This document shows, one piece after another, positions 50,553-61,148 of a stretch of 64,000 nt of DNA; within the stretch, counting starts at the first letter, position 1; the number at the start of each line of letters is the position of its first letter. The DNA is from Tomocerus qinae (lineage: Eukaryota; Arthropoda; Collembola; Entomobryomorpha; Tomoceridae). Where the stretch lies: contig CM034547.1 of the NCBI GenBank assembly GCA_020055645.1, forward strand, positions 14,850,513 through 14,914,512, in the 5' to 3' direction. Position numbers and translations under genes: made by a program. Below the pieces are notes generated by a model. That model saw only the letters and a list, made by a program, of their open reading frames with translations, was not told where the DNA came from and made no database searches.

Positions 50553-52324
50553 ATGAATCGCTTAATTTTGTTAGGAGGATTGTTTCTACTGTTAGCAGTT
50601 GTATCGTCTTCAGGTGTCAATAAAAATAACGATCATCATAGAAAACAGTGAGTTAATACTTATTTTATTAATGCTTGGAGTTCCCTGAAACGAAATCTTC
50701 ATACATTGATTTTTCTTTCAGCAGTGATGAGAGCGTGTCATTTGTATCAAGGGAAAAAAGGAATATGCATCGTGATGGGGCACACAAAAGAGCTCACCCG
50801 AAAGATGCTGCAGCACGGAAAAGACGTAACAATAATAAGGTCTGGTATAAAACGCAATAATATATCTGTATTTGTCTATAATGCCTGTATTCTTAACACT
50901 ATTATTAACATGGAAAATGTGGAGTAATATGCCTTTATGTTCATTGGTCATGTTGGGTTATTTCTTTTAGATGGATGACCATGCATTGAGGGCAGAAGCC
51001 GATTCTTTGGCTGCCGCCATACAATCAGTTGCAGCTGGGGATAATGCTGCAAATGCCGCGATCGAGATAGAAGAAGAGAGGCAGATGGTCAATCATGGTC
51101 AAAGTGGCAGTGGAGATGGGCATACTGGTTATGATGCTGCAGGACGGGACAGTAGCAATGAAGGCCAATACAGTATTAGTAATGAAGGAGAAGGCAATAG
51201 TAATGAAGACCTAGGTCAAGGCCAAGGGAGTTTTAGTAGTGAAGGGCAGGGCCATGGTGGAAGTAAAGATAAACATGAATCTTATGGAGATAATGAAGAG
51301 AATCAACTGGAAGTGGATGAAGAAACAAATGAAATAGGAGAGGAAGAAACCATTCACGAAAAGACTAAAACGTCTCATAAACACGTATCGTCTTCTGAAG
51401 AGGATTCAGAATCCGCGCAAGGGCTATCAAGTAACGATAGCAAAGAAAGCAGTGAAACTTCGGGTTCTAATTCTAATGAAAATGGGGCAGCATTGAACAA
51501 GCTCATGTCTGAATCGTCTGAGCTTGCTAAGCAAATTCGAATGGTTTTTGATATCATGTCTAAACGAGAAAAATATCTTGTCGATGAAATGCAAAAACTG
51601 CAAACTTCTTTAGCAGATGCAATAAAAGTTTTGAAATCTGAAGGGACATCAGAAACCTCGGAAGGGTCTAGTGATGAATCAATTATGCGAAAGCGACGGG
51701 ATTTTAATCCTGAAGGTAATTTGAGCATCATGGTACCAAATAGGTTCTAATAATTTATACAGAGACTACATTGTTACAACTTCTTTGCTTGGCACAACAC
51801 ATATTTCCGTAACACAAACCACAAAATAATCTTTGAATTGTTCGTTTTTAGAGCCTTATCGTGCGTGCGTTTACATCGAAAGCGCTACTGAAAATCAAAA
51901 AGGACATGGCCATCATAGAGTCAAGCGATATATTGACGAGCAAAGTTCTCCTACCCAAGGAAATTCGAGGGTTCTCCCAGAGGCCTTAGTGAAACAAGGA
52001 GAAGGCGGACCCAGCTACCCGGGTGCATCAGAAAATCTCATTGAAAGTCATCCAAGGAATATTGAAAGTGCGAAGAGGGAAGGGATTGATTTAAGCACTG
52101 TATACTGGTTCAAATTACCAGAGGAAAACAATATGGAAGCTATCCACAAAAAGATTCAAAAGATCCTCAGTGAAATCAGTTCTTCTGATAGGGATGTCCT
52201 TCTTATACCTGTTACAAAGTCATTTACCTCTAAACACGAAGTGACCAATGCCTTCGTATCACTTTTTCGCTCCCGGCGATCTATTCCACGACAGAGTAAA
52301 CGGCAAGCAGTAAATAATGCATAA
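50553..52324 (+). CDS. Unrecognised secreted acidic Ser/Gly/Glu-rich protein
   Basis: Four exons: 50553-50647, 50722-50839, 50971-51715 and 51852-52324. They join in phase to 1,431 nt, 476 residues. Residues 1 to about 20 (MNRLILLGGLFLLLAVVSSS) form a clear signal peptide. Exon 2 is basic, with REKR, HKR and RKRR. Exon 3 (residues 72-319) is acidic and rich in Ser, Gly, Glu, Gln and Asn, with imperfect SNEG / GQG repeats. It ends in a likely amphipathic coiled coil (about 245-295) and MRKRR (310-314). Exon 4 has a furin-type RVKR near 341-344 and ends in a basic stretch with RSRR and KR. The pattern suggests a secreted precursor cleaved at dibasic sites, or an extracellular matrix, silk-like or salivary protein. 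I recognise no family. The exon 2 acceptor is a CAGCAG tandem site, giving a possible one-residue variant. Unspliced exon 3 reads to a stop at 51750. Confidence 0.75.
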
Positions 52325-52778
52325 AGTACGAGCCCCAGCAAAGAATCGCCAGCAAAATGTTACCTAGTATATAAGTAGTCTGCTTGGTATATGGAATCAG
52401 ATATATGGTAATGGTAATACTCACTATACAAAAGCGATATGGCTTTGGTCATGTCATAAAGTGTAGATTATTGTAGTTAAAGAAATCGTCTACTATAATA
52501 ACTTAGGTCAGTTAGGTCTTTCTCTTGTATTAATAAATATAAATAAAAACATTAACAATTGTGTATAACTATAAATCTGCAACTTGCCTTTTCGGACAAT
52601 ACAAACGAAGCATTCTCGTATCCTATAAAACATTAATGATATAAGATAAGGTTAAAGCTTGTAATTAATGCCATTTCATTATGCCACTGTTTCAATATGT
52701 ACATACCGTATAATCGATATAATTCCCCGTGTCGAAATAATTCCGCATACACGGAATTAATTAGATTTTACTTGGCTA
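52325..52778. other. Spacer, no gene seen
   Basis: The 3' flank of the secreted-protein gene; AATAAATATAAATAAAAAC near 52532 offers polyadenylation signals. No other structure is seen before the repeat block. Confidence 0.45.
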
Positions 52779-52960
52779 TTGTCGCGGTGTTGGTATAATG
52801 TGAGACTTGGAAGTCTCGAGGATAGGCTAGGCTTGTTGATTGTGTAAGAAGGTAATAAGCTCGTGCTTAGCTCAGTTGGAAGAGCATCGGTCGCGTTTAC
52901 CAGAAGGGCGGGGGTTCGAGTCCCTCAGCCGGGCTTTACTTTTTACACATCAACTCGACA
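52779..52960 (+). repeat. Tandem-duplicated tRNA-like SINE, copy 1
   Basis: A 182-bp unit present again 267 bases downstream with one internal base difference (52831 G against 53098 A by eye) and slight divergence at the right edge. It holds a perfect hairpin GAGACTT GG AAGTCTC (52802-52817), then a 76-nt tRNA-like segment and a T5 run. It is either a tRNA-derived SINE or a duplicated tRNA-pseudogene block. Confidence 0.7.
52859..52934 (+). pseudogene. tRNA-like pol III unit, copy 1
   Basis: It carries a consensus A box TAGCTCAGTTGG (52868-52879), a consensus B box GGTTCGAGTCC (52913-52923) and a T5 terminator just after the end. The D arm and the T arm (GGGGG TTCGAGT CCCTC) fold well. The acceptor stem pairs only about 5 of 7, the anticodon stem has a C-A mismatch, and the loop lacks the invariant T33. 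The loop would offer anticodon CGT (Thr), but this is unlikely to be a working tRNA. Confidence 0.6.
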
Positions 52961-53045
52961 TGGTGGAGATGGGTTTTCGGTCCCCGTATTTTCTCATAGG
53001 AGGAGCGGGTGAGTGCGTGGAAGCACTCTGAATAAAAATGGGAAG

Positions 53046-53227
53046 TTGTCGCGGTGTTGGTATAATGTGAGACTTGGAAGTCTCGAGGATAGACTAGGCT
53101 TGTTGATTGTGTAAGAAGGTAATAAGCTCGTGCTTAGCTCAGTTGGAAGAGCATCGGTCGCGTTTACCAGAAGGGCGGGGGTTCGAGTCCCTCAGCCGGG
53201 CTTTACTTTTTACACAACCACTCGACA
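53046..53227 (+). repeat. Tandem-duplicated tRNA-like SINE, copy 2
   Basis: Direct copy of the block at 52779. The 85 bases between the two copies are not repeated after the second, so this is either a local tandem duplication or two insertions of one young family. The right edges differ (TCAACTCGACA against ACCACTCGACA). Confidence 0.7.
53126..53201 (+). pseudogene. tRNA-like pol III unit, copy 2
   Basis: Identical in sequence to copy 1, including both promoter boxes, the loop without T33 and the trailing T5 run. The same doubts about function apply. Confidence 0.6.
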
Positions 53228-54582
53228 CTATTTTGGCTGTTATTGGAAATAATTTCGCGTACCTATACCTTTGTATATTTGTTAATGTAGATAAAATGTA
53301 TGTAAAATGTAAATGTAGGTAAAATTCATCTAAACTTAGATAGATATGGTCATCAAATCAAAATCAAAGTAAATGTCATCTTCATGTTGTCTTAATGGTA
53401 TCATCTTCGTCGCTGCAGAATCCTAGAGTAGAAGAATATGAATATGGTTGAATAGTAGGGCATAAGTAGAAATTGGAAACATTCATCAAGGTAGCACAAA
53501 TAATGCAATATGGGTTACTGCCCCATCTACGGGGCTTGACAGATGTGTTATAATAGGTAGCTATAATGTATTGTCCATTACCACGTTTAGATTTGAGTAA
53601 CAGGTGAAAAGAGATTGAGTGAAAGCTGTTTCCTTTTCAAGGCTTTCTCCATTGGACAGTTGGTAAAATTGGCACTGGAGCTGTAGCAGTAGCCAAATAG
53701 CCCTGTCTCGTATACAGTTATATAGCTCATGAGTGACTTTCACTCTTTTAAATCCATTTGAGAGTATGCATTTGTGTGAATGTGTGTATAGTCATGTTTG
53801 TAAGGGATGTGGCGAGATGTACAGATGTGCATGCATCTCATCATCATCACTAGGGTTGGGCGAAAGTTCCACATGTCCAGAGAAAGCCGCTTCCCACCAT
53901 CCGTTCAAACACAATAATCTTAGTTATCATACACATACACCATACTTTACTACCATATAGGTAGTTTCTGCTGAATCTGCGGATTGCAAACTCTAAAAAA
54001 TTAATTGTAACTAAACTAATATTTGTGTAGTAGTGTTAACTGCTCAATAATTATAGGGATTTGTGTTGAACAGCAGTATTAACTTTTTGGCCAGTAATCA
54101 AGCAGAAATCTGTAGCAATAGATGTTCTTCTATACTTATACACAATGACTTATAAGGGTTTGTAATTATTTATGGTTTTATGTTATGTGTATGTGTGTCA
54201 ATGAAAGTGTGCGAGCGATCTGCAATTTAGTTAAGGACCAATTAATGTGGAACGTATAATATTTGGGTTTATACTGCGAAGCTTGACTGTTGTGTATCAT
54301 CATATTATATTGTCAATTGTACGTTGTTGTCTCTGCATTTTTTTCCGTTTTTGACATTTTGACACTACAGCTAGTATAGCTTACTGAGCTTACATTCTGC
54401 TACAATTATTTGAATCTTGTAGTCATCATTGTAATTGTAACACAATTTCTGCAACATAAGCGTGAGTAATTTTTTTCAATTTGAAATTGAAATATTTGAT
54501 ATTAGCATTTTGAACATATTTTTTCAAGTCTGTTAACCAATTTGGTTATTTATAAGCAGGTGGAGTGCATAAGCCATAAGCG
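53228..54582. other. Non-coding, no gene seen
   Basis: AT-rich spacer. A candidate donor GTGAGTAA at 54461 and an acceptor TTATAAGCAG ending at 54558 could delimit a 5' intron of the small gene that follows. There is nothing else I can support. Confidence 0.4.
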
Positions 54583-55045
54583 GTGACGGACAGTCAGTCT
54601 CGTCTCAGTGTCTCACATTTGTGGAGATTTTTGATTAATTCGGTTCGGATCTCCTCTAAGCTTAATGAGGAATTCGATTTAATTGGTGGAGGTAGAACAC
54701 GACAAGAAGAGATTGAAAACGATCCCAAATACAATCCTAATGCTCACAAACTCATAGGACAAGTGCAAATAGAAAAGTAAATAACGGAAATTATAATATT
54801 ATGTTTTAAGAATTATATAATTTCAATTGAATTGTAAGTAATCCTCCTTATAGTTATGCTTGTAATTTCATGTTAACAGTTCCTTAACAATTTTAGAGGA
54901 TAAACAGCCTGTAAATTCTGATTGTGACCCGGTAAGATTTATTCTATTTTCATAATCACCTTACAATGTAATCCAACAAAGTATTGTAATAACTAATACA
55001 TTTACGCTACGACTGTTATGGCGTTCTGTGCAGAAAATTCTTTAG
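54583..55045 (+). CDS. Possible small gene of unknown function
   Basis: Three open segments join in phase at canonical sites: about 54583-54776 (donor GTAAATAA), 54880-54931 (acceptor TTAACAG, donor GTAAGA) and 55034-55045 (acceptor CTGTGCAG, stop TAG). The polar product includes EEFDLIGGGRTRQEEIENDP, KYNPNAHKLIGQVQIE, then LTILEDKQPVNSDC. Composition looks like real coding sequence, but I recognise no family. No ATG lies in frame in the first segment; the frame opens after a TAA near 54575 with GTG at 54583. The true start is probably in an upstream exon that I cannot place, or this is a 3' fragment of a longer gene. Confidence 0.4.
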
Positions 55046-55567
55046 TGAATGGTATTAAACCATGGTTAATATGCCGAAGGCTAATGCTATAGCTTCTTCA
55101 CTACGTTATATGCGTTAGGACTCGTTGTCTGAGAATCCTAATACTTTTAAACCTGCTATCAAGCGAAACTTTATTTTGATTGAGTTACTGTTTTAGTATT
55201 CTTTAATTTTATCTCATTATATTGTGTTTGTTTTGTTTTTGTTAATTGCACATAACACCCGCACAAATATTTTGTCGAATTGTTTCGTTTCTTTGAAAAT
55301 TTTATTTTTAAATATGTTAATAATTATTACTGTGCTTTATTTAGCATATACGCAGTTAACAAATGTAGTGGTACAAAAAATGTACTGTATATCAATAAAT
55401 TCTACAGTACAATATTGGTTCTAGCTTAGTGAAGTAGAAAATTTTAGTGTTGTGGTTTAACGTGTCTAATAATTTCTATTTAAAGCTAGTCTTGAGCAAA
55501 GTCACGGCTAAGCGTACTTGATTTTGAACAATCATTTAAAAGCCAAAGGTTTGCCTTATTGACCATC
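55046..55567. other. Spacer upstream of AP-1 gamma
   Basis: It holds the 3' flank of the possible small gene and the AP-1 gamma 5' untranslated region and promoter. No TATA box or other exon can be assigned. Confidence 0.4.
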
Positions 55568-58500
55568 ATGGAGGTGGCTAACACAATCAAGCAGGTCATC
55601 AATGACGCTGTTGAGAGAGGTATGAATTTAACTATGTAAATTCTACATAAAAACGTGTGCTTAAATAGCTGATTTTGTGTATAAAAGGGTATTTTTGTTT
55701 TGCCAGTGAGTTAAGTGAGTATTGAGTATGGTTTTGGTAAAGCAATTTAAGGGTTCGTACATTTTACTTAGTTTTGGTTGTATAATGTTCAGTTACTTGT
55801 TAATACTAATGACGGCCATTAAGAAGTAATGCTTTGTAACTTTGTACTTAATAATATTAGATTGATATTATGTGTGGGAACGAAACCATTACGTTACATT
55901 ACATCGTTCGTATACTATTATTTCATTTCTTATTTTTGTTATACGTTCTATTATATAGTGCACATGTGACGTTGGCTTGAACTAATTATGTATTGATTAT
56001 ATTGTTTACTTTCTCATGCGCCAACGCGAACTACAGGCTTAATGAGCTTAATTGTTGTTACTTTTGTGGTGTTTAACTCACTTCCGCTATTCACACTCAC
56101 ATAATGTAGAAAAAGTTATTTTAGTCATATAGGGTGTACATTTTAATTAACAAATATATTTAACGGAATGAAGTTAAAATTCTTAAAATATTTGTGGAAT
56201 TTAGTAAAAATGCCAGCTCCACTGCGTCTTCGAGACTTGATCCGAATGATACGTGCGGCAAGAACGGCAGCAGAAGAAAGAGAAGTTGTAAACAAAGAGT
56301 GTGCCAATATTCGAAATACATTTCGGGATGAAGATTCAGTTTGGCGATGTCGCTCAGTGGCCAAATTACTTTACATTCACATGTTAGGATATCCTGCACA
56401 CTTTGGCCAGCTAGAATGTCTCAAATTAATAGCTTCACCTAGATTCACAGACAAACGTATTGGTTATTTAGGAGCAATGTTATTACTCGATGAACGTCAA
56501 GACACTCATCTTCTAATTACAAATGTTCTTAAAAAGTAAGCTGATAATGTAACCACATGTTCTAAATATAAACATATTTAATGTAACTAAATAACTAATC
56601 TTTTAACGTATGTTTTGTAGCGATTTAAATTCAAACGCACAGTTTGTCGTTGGATTGGCACTGTGTACTTTGGGAACGATCGCTTCTGTAGAAATGTCCA
56701 GAGATTTGGCTCCAGAGATAGAACGGCTACTCAAATCCAATAATGCTTACTTAAGGAAAAAGGCTGCATTATGTGCTTTCCGAATCGTTAGAAAAGTGCC
56801 AGAGCTAATGGAAATGTTCCTTCCTGCATGTCGAACTCTAATTGCGGAGAAAAACCATGCAGTTCTTATTACAGCTGTCACTCTTGTCACAGAGATGTGT
56901 GAGAGGTCCCCTGACACATTTAACTACTTTAAAAAGGTGAGTCGATATTTTACGTCATTTTTATGGTATGTGTTTATATAGAATGTGGTACCAGTTATAT
57001 TTATTTGTCACTCTGCAAAATGCTGATATTGACACCGCAGAAGCTGCCTTCAATTAACGTGTCCTACACAATATAGCTAATTACTATTACTAAAATATTT
57101 CAAATTATCTGCAGTTAAAACAATATTATATTTATTGCCTATTAATAGTTTTAGTATTTGCGCCTTTGCAACTCGACTTACTAGATATTTTATAGTCATA
57201 GTTTGGGCAGTAGATGATGTCCAGAATATATAACTTAAAAACTCATTCTTACTTGAAAATGCACATCACTAGCTAAATAGAACCTTCAATTAGCTTCCTG
57301 AGTCATTCACGTTCAAATGTACTCTGTATGGTTGTGTTATTGTGTTCATTATGTTAAATGTTAAGTTACATTTTGTCTAGTCATTTCACTGCAATGTAAT
57401 GATCGTAATGTGATATATAGTATTTTGATTTTGTGTGCAATTTTCTCATTCAAAAGGATCCTGATAATTGGGAGGTAAGAATGCTCTTATGCGCTAGTTG
57501 TGTGATTAGATTGATTGCCTTTTCTTTCAGCCTTTATTATTAATTAGGTAGTCTTGAGTCTTGACTCTGTCTGAATTAGTGTAACTGGGATTAACCGATA
57601 CGAAATGATGAATGAATCTATTGCATTGTTTAATTTCTTGCTGCATTTGCCATTTTCAGTTTTAAATAATTTAATTCCGACTTATACCGTTACATATGAA
57701 TATATTTTATATTGTAGATGATTCCTACGTTGGTGAGAACAATGAAGACTTTAATATTGTCCGGGTATTCTCCCGAGCATGACGTATCCGGTGTGAGCGA
57801 TCCATTCCTGCAAGTAAAACTTCTTCGATTATTGAGAGTTCTTGGTCGTGGGGATCATGAAGCAGCAGAAGCAATGAATGATCTTCTAGCTCAGGTAATA
57901 TAAAATCTAGAAACAATAACGATAATATAACAACAACAAAAGTACTTCTTCATTTTAATTTTTTTGAACTTATTCAACCAAATTCTTTTAAAAATTAATA
58001 ATTGTTTTTTATTTTTTAAAGGTTGCAACGAACACTGAAACTAGTAAAAACGTCGGAAACGCCATATTATATGAAACGGTTCACGCCATCATGGATGTTC
58101 AATCTGAGTCTGGGTTAAGAGTCCTTGCTGTTAATATATTAGGACGATTTCTGCTTAATTCTGATAAAAATATAAGATATGTAGCTCTTACTACTTTACA
58201 AAAGACAGTTACACTGGACCAAAATGCTGTTCAAAGACACAGGTCTACTGTTCTCGATTGTTTAAAGGTAAATTACATATATTTCAAATTTCCTGATTTT
58301 GGGTTTATTATTCAGAGTCAGTAAAAGCTCTACTATTACTACTACTATATATTATTTATATAGGATCCTGATGTTAGTATAAGAAGGAGAGCCATGGAGC
58401 TTAGTTTCCAGTTAGTTACAGATTCAAACCTGGACACTATGACTCGAGAGTTGTTGCAATTTATGAGCAGAAGTGAGCCTGAGGTTAAAACTGTGTGTGC

Positions 58501-61148
58501 TTCTAATCTTGTGTCAATAGCTGAAAGATATGCTCCAAATCCATCTTGGCATTTTCATACTTTGTTCGACATTTTACAAGCGGTATGTGTTAATTTAAGA
58601 TATTCATTTAAAATGCGTATGTTTTGTTATATATACCTGGAATAAAACAGACAGACTTTATTCCTTTGTGAACATGCATGTGTGCATAGTATAGGTATCT
58701 TGAATGTTAACAATTTTGGAACAATATTTCAGACTGGAAACAGCGTACGAGAGGACGTTGTGTCATCAATATTACAACTTATATCTGACAGTCCCAATAT
58801 TCAAGCAGATGCTGTCGGATGTTTATGGGAAGCAACTAAAGGACTGAAAAGTATGGAAGACTATCAACCTCTTGTCCAGGTAAAAATAGTAGTTTTTTAC
58901 AAAATAAATTGAAAGAATATTGTCCATTTTAAGGTATTTGTTATATATTTTTATTTCATATTTAGGTGTGTTGTTGGTGTGTTGGGGAATATGGTGATCT
59001 ACTTTTGAATGGTGGCAGTACTGTTGACGTAAATGTAGATGAAGTTCTGGAGTGTTTTCAACAAATGTTGTGGTCCCCACATGTTAATATTATTACAAGG
59101 CAGTATTGTATTTTGGCTCTAGAAAAACTGTCTGCTAGATATCCAGAAAGTTGCGACAGAGTTAGGTATGTTTTCATCTTAATTAAAGTTTTTTCATTTC
59201 TTGTCGTCTTTATCGTATTTCATAAAAACATTTATTTTGGTACAGAACTATTGTAGCAGCATTTGGATCGCATTTAAATGTGGATCTTCAGCAACGTGCA
59301 GTAGAATTCGGTGCTCTGTGTCGAACGCATGATCATCTCCGAGTGCCTATTTTAGAGAAGATGCCACCAATTCCATGCGACAGAGAAAACAAGAAATCGA
59401 TGGCTAACGGGACAAGTGAAGCCAATGCAGACGAAGTTGATCTAATAGGAGATGGAATAGGAACTTCTGATGGGTTCACTGATACACAGGGTAACGATTC
59501 GGTAAGTATAAGTGTGCTTCACTTCAATTATGAATTTTTGATTATAGGTTTTTAACGATTTTATTTCTATTTAACTGTTTTTATTTCAGAATGCATTGCT
59601 AGACTTAATCGGAGGTATGGATACTGGTGAACATGACATTGTTCACGATATATCAAGCCCGTCGGCCAATCATTCTGCATTTGGTAATAATAGTGGAGGA
59701 GGAGCATTTGATTTATTAGATTTAATAGGAGGGGGAGGAATGAGTGAGAGTATTTCAACCCCAGCAAATAGTTTACCACAAGTAGGAGCGTCCCTGTCGT
59801 CCATGAACTTACTTAGCAGTGGTTCACCTGGTTCTGTCAATGGAACCTCGTCTCAACAAATGGAACTGATTCCTGGTCAGTTTTTTTCACCAACATTTTT
59901 TTCTTTGAGCAAGTCCGAACAACAAACCCAACTCTGGCAAAGGGCTGAGCATGACAGTATTATGTCGGGTAAATCAATTAATTATTCATTTATTACCATA
60001 CCAAATACAGGGTCATCACTTATATAATTCCCCCCACCACAGCCCAACACAGAATAGTTATCAAAATGGTCTATATACCATCTTGTAGAGAATCTTTTTG
60101 CAAATCTAACCGACTTCAGCACCATGTAAATCGATATAAAAAACCGGGTAAAAAATTTTTTGAAAATAAAAAGTTGAAAATTTTCAGAAATTCTGCCCGC
60201 TTTTTAACTTTCCGAATTTCCTCAGGTCCCCAGGAATTTTATTTTGGAATATTGTTTCCAGAATCATTATTAGAATCGCATTTGTGATTTTTCCACCAAT
60301 TTTCGTCAAAATCGGAGGTGGTCAATTTTTCAACTTTTTCGAGATTTTGTCAAAATTGGAGTAATCCACTTTGCATGGTGTTGGAGTCGGTTAGATTTGC
60401 AAAAAGATTCTCTACAAGATGGTATAATAGACAATTTTGATAACTATTCTGTGTTGGGCTGTGGTGGGGGGGGGGAATTATATAAGTGATGACCCTGTAC
60501 ATATTAAATATCGTGTTTGCCATTACCTAATGCTCATGATTTTCAATGCTCATTTCAAAATTTTTTATTGGGTTGATAGAATATGGAAAAGCTATGATGG
60601 CCTATAGTGATGAAGCAATTTGGATAATTTTCGTGCCCATTTTGGCATATTCAAATCCCACCAATGTAGTAATGCAAGTTCGGGCCGGAGGCAGGTCGTC
60701 TCAAAATTCAGTCACAGAGTTCATTTTCCAAGCTGCCGTCCCCAAAGTAATTTTCTCAATATATTTACGTGATGTTGTTAATTATTTGTAGATACATTGA
60801 ACATTGTGTATTGTACAAGTACCTATAATAAAATTATTCATGAATATATACTATAGACGTTCCAGTTAACGCTTGACCCTCCGTCGGGTACTAATTTAAG
60901 CCAAGGATCAGTTGTCACGCAAAAAATTACTATAGCTAATCCGTCTAAGGTAATAGAGTTATATTCTAAACGGAATAAACCGGAAATCATGATAAAGAAT
61001 AAAGTGAAAAGGTTAAATAAATTTTTCTGTATTCTGTGTATAGGCTGTGCTAAAGATGAGGCTTAAAGTTAGCTACAGTTTAAATGGAGTACCTCAAGAA
61101 AAAATCCAAGAAATACACAACTTTCCTTCTGATTTCGTATCGTCTTAA
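55568..61148 (+). CDS. AP-1gamma: AP-1 complex subunit gamma (gamma-adaptin)
   Basis: Large subunit of the clathrin adaptor AP-1 at the trans-Golgi and endosomes. Thirteen coding exons: 55568-55619, 56205-56535, 56621-56936, 57718-57894, 58022-58267, 58364-58582, 58733-58879, 58966-59165, 59246-59501, 59590-59968, 60580-60746, 60857-60949 and 61044-61148. All GT-AG and in phase, they give 895 residues (human about 820). Exon 1 encodes [17 protein letters not shown] and joins to [14 protein letters not shown], as I recall for insects; Met 56210 is an alternative start. The trunk has [19 protein letters not shown] and [14 protein letters not shown]. The hinge has two LLDL clathrin boxes. The ear has [10 protein letters not shown] and [11 protein letters not shown]. 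Exon 10 could instead end at 59875 (same phase), shortening the hinge by 31 residues. The intron after exon 10 holds a MITE. Confidence 0.95.
60008..60497. mobile_element. Fold-back MITE with TA target duplication
   Basis: A 490-bp element in the intron before the ear-domain exons of AP-1 gamma. Inverted arms of about 120 bases (60008-60126 and 60374-60497) start CAGGGTCATCACTTATATAA and are nearly identical, with a C/G-run length difference (CCCCCC against a longer G run). It is flanked by TA on both sides (60006-60007 and 60498-60499), as expected of Tc1/mariner-type or other TA-targeting elements. The arms contain several AAAATTTT-type tracts toward the centre. There is no transposase. The next exon starts only about 80 bases after it. 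Confidence 0.88.

Noticed and set aside
52840..53322. Two plus-strand frames of 63 and 71 codons sharing CLAQLEEHRSRLPEGRGFES
   Set aside because: The shared peptide is the translation of the tRNA-like repeat and not a protein family.
57458..57475. GGATCCTGATAATTGGGAG before GTAAGA as an extra AP-1 gamma microexon
   Set aside because: Orthologues run directly from FKK to the next exon, and including it is not needed for phase or sequence.
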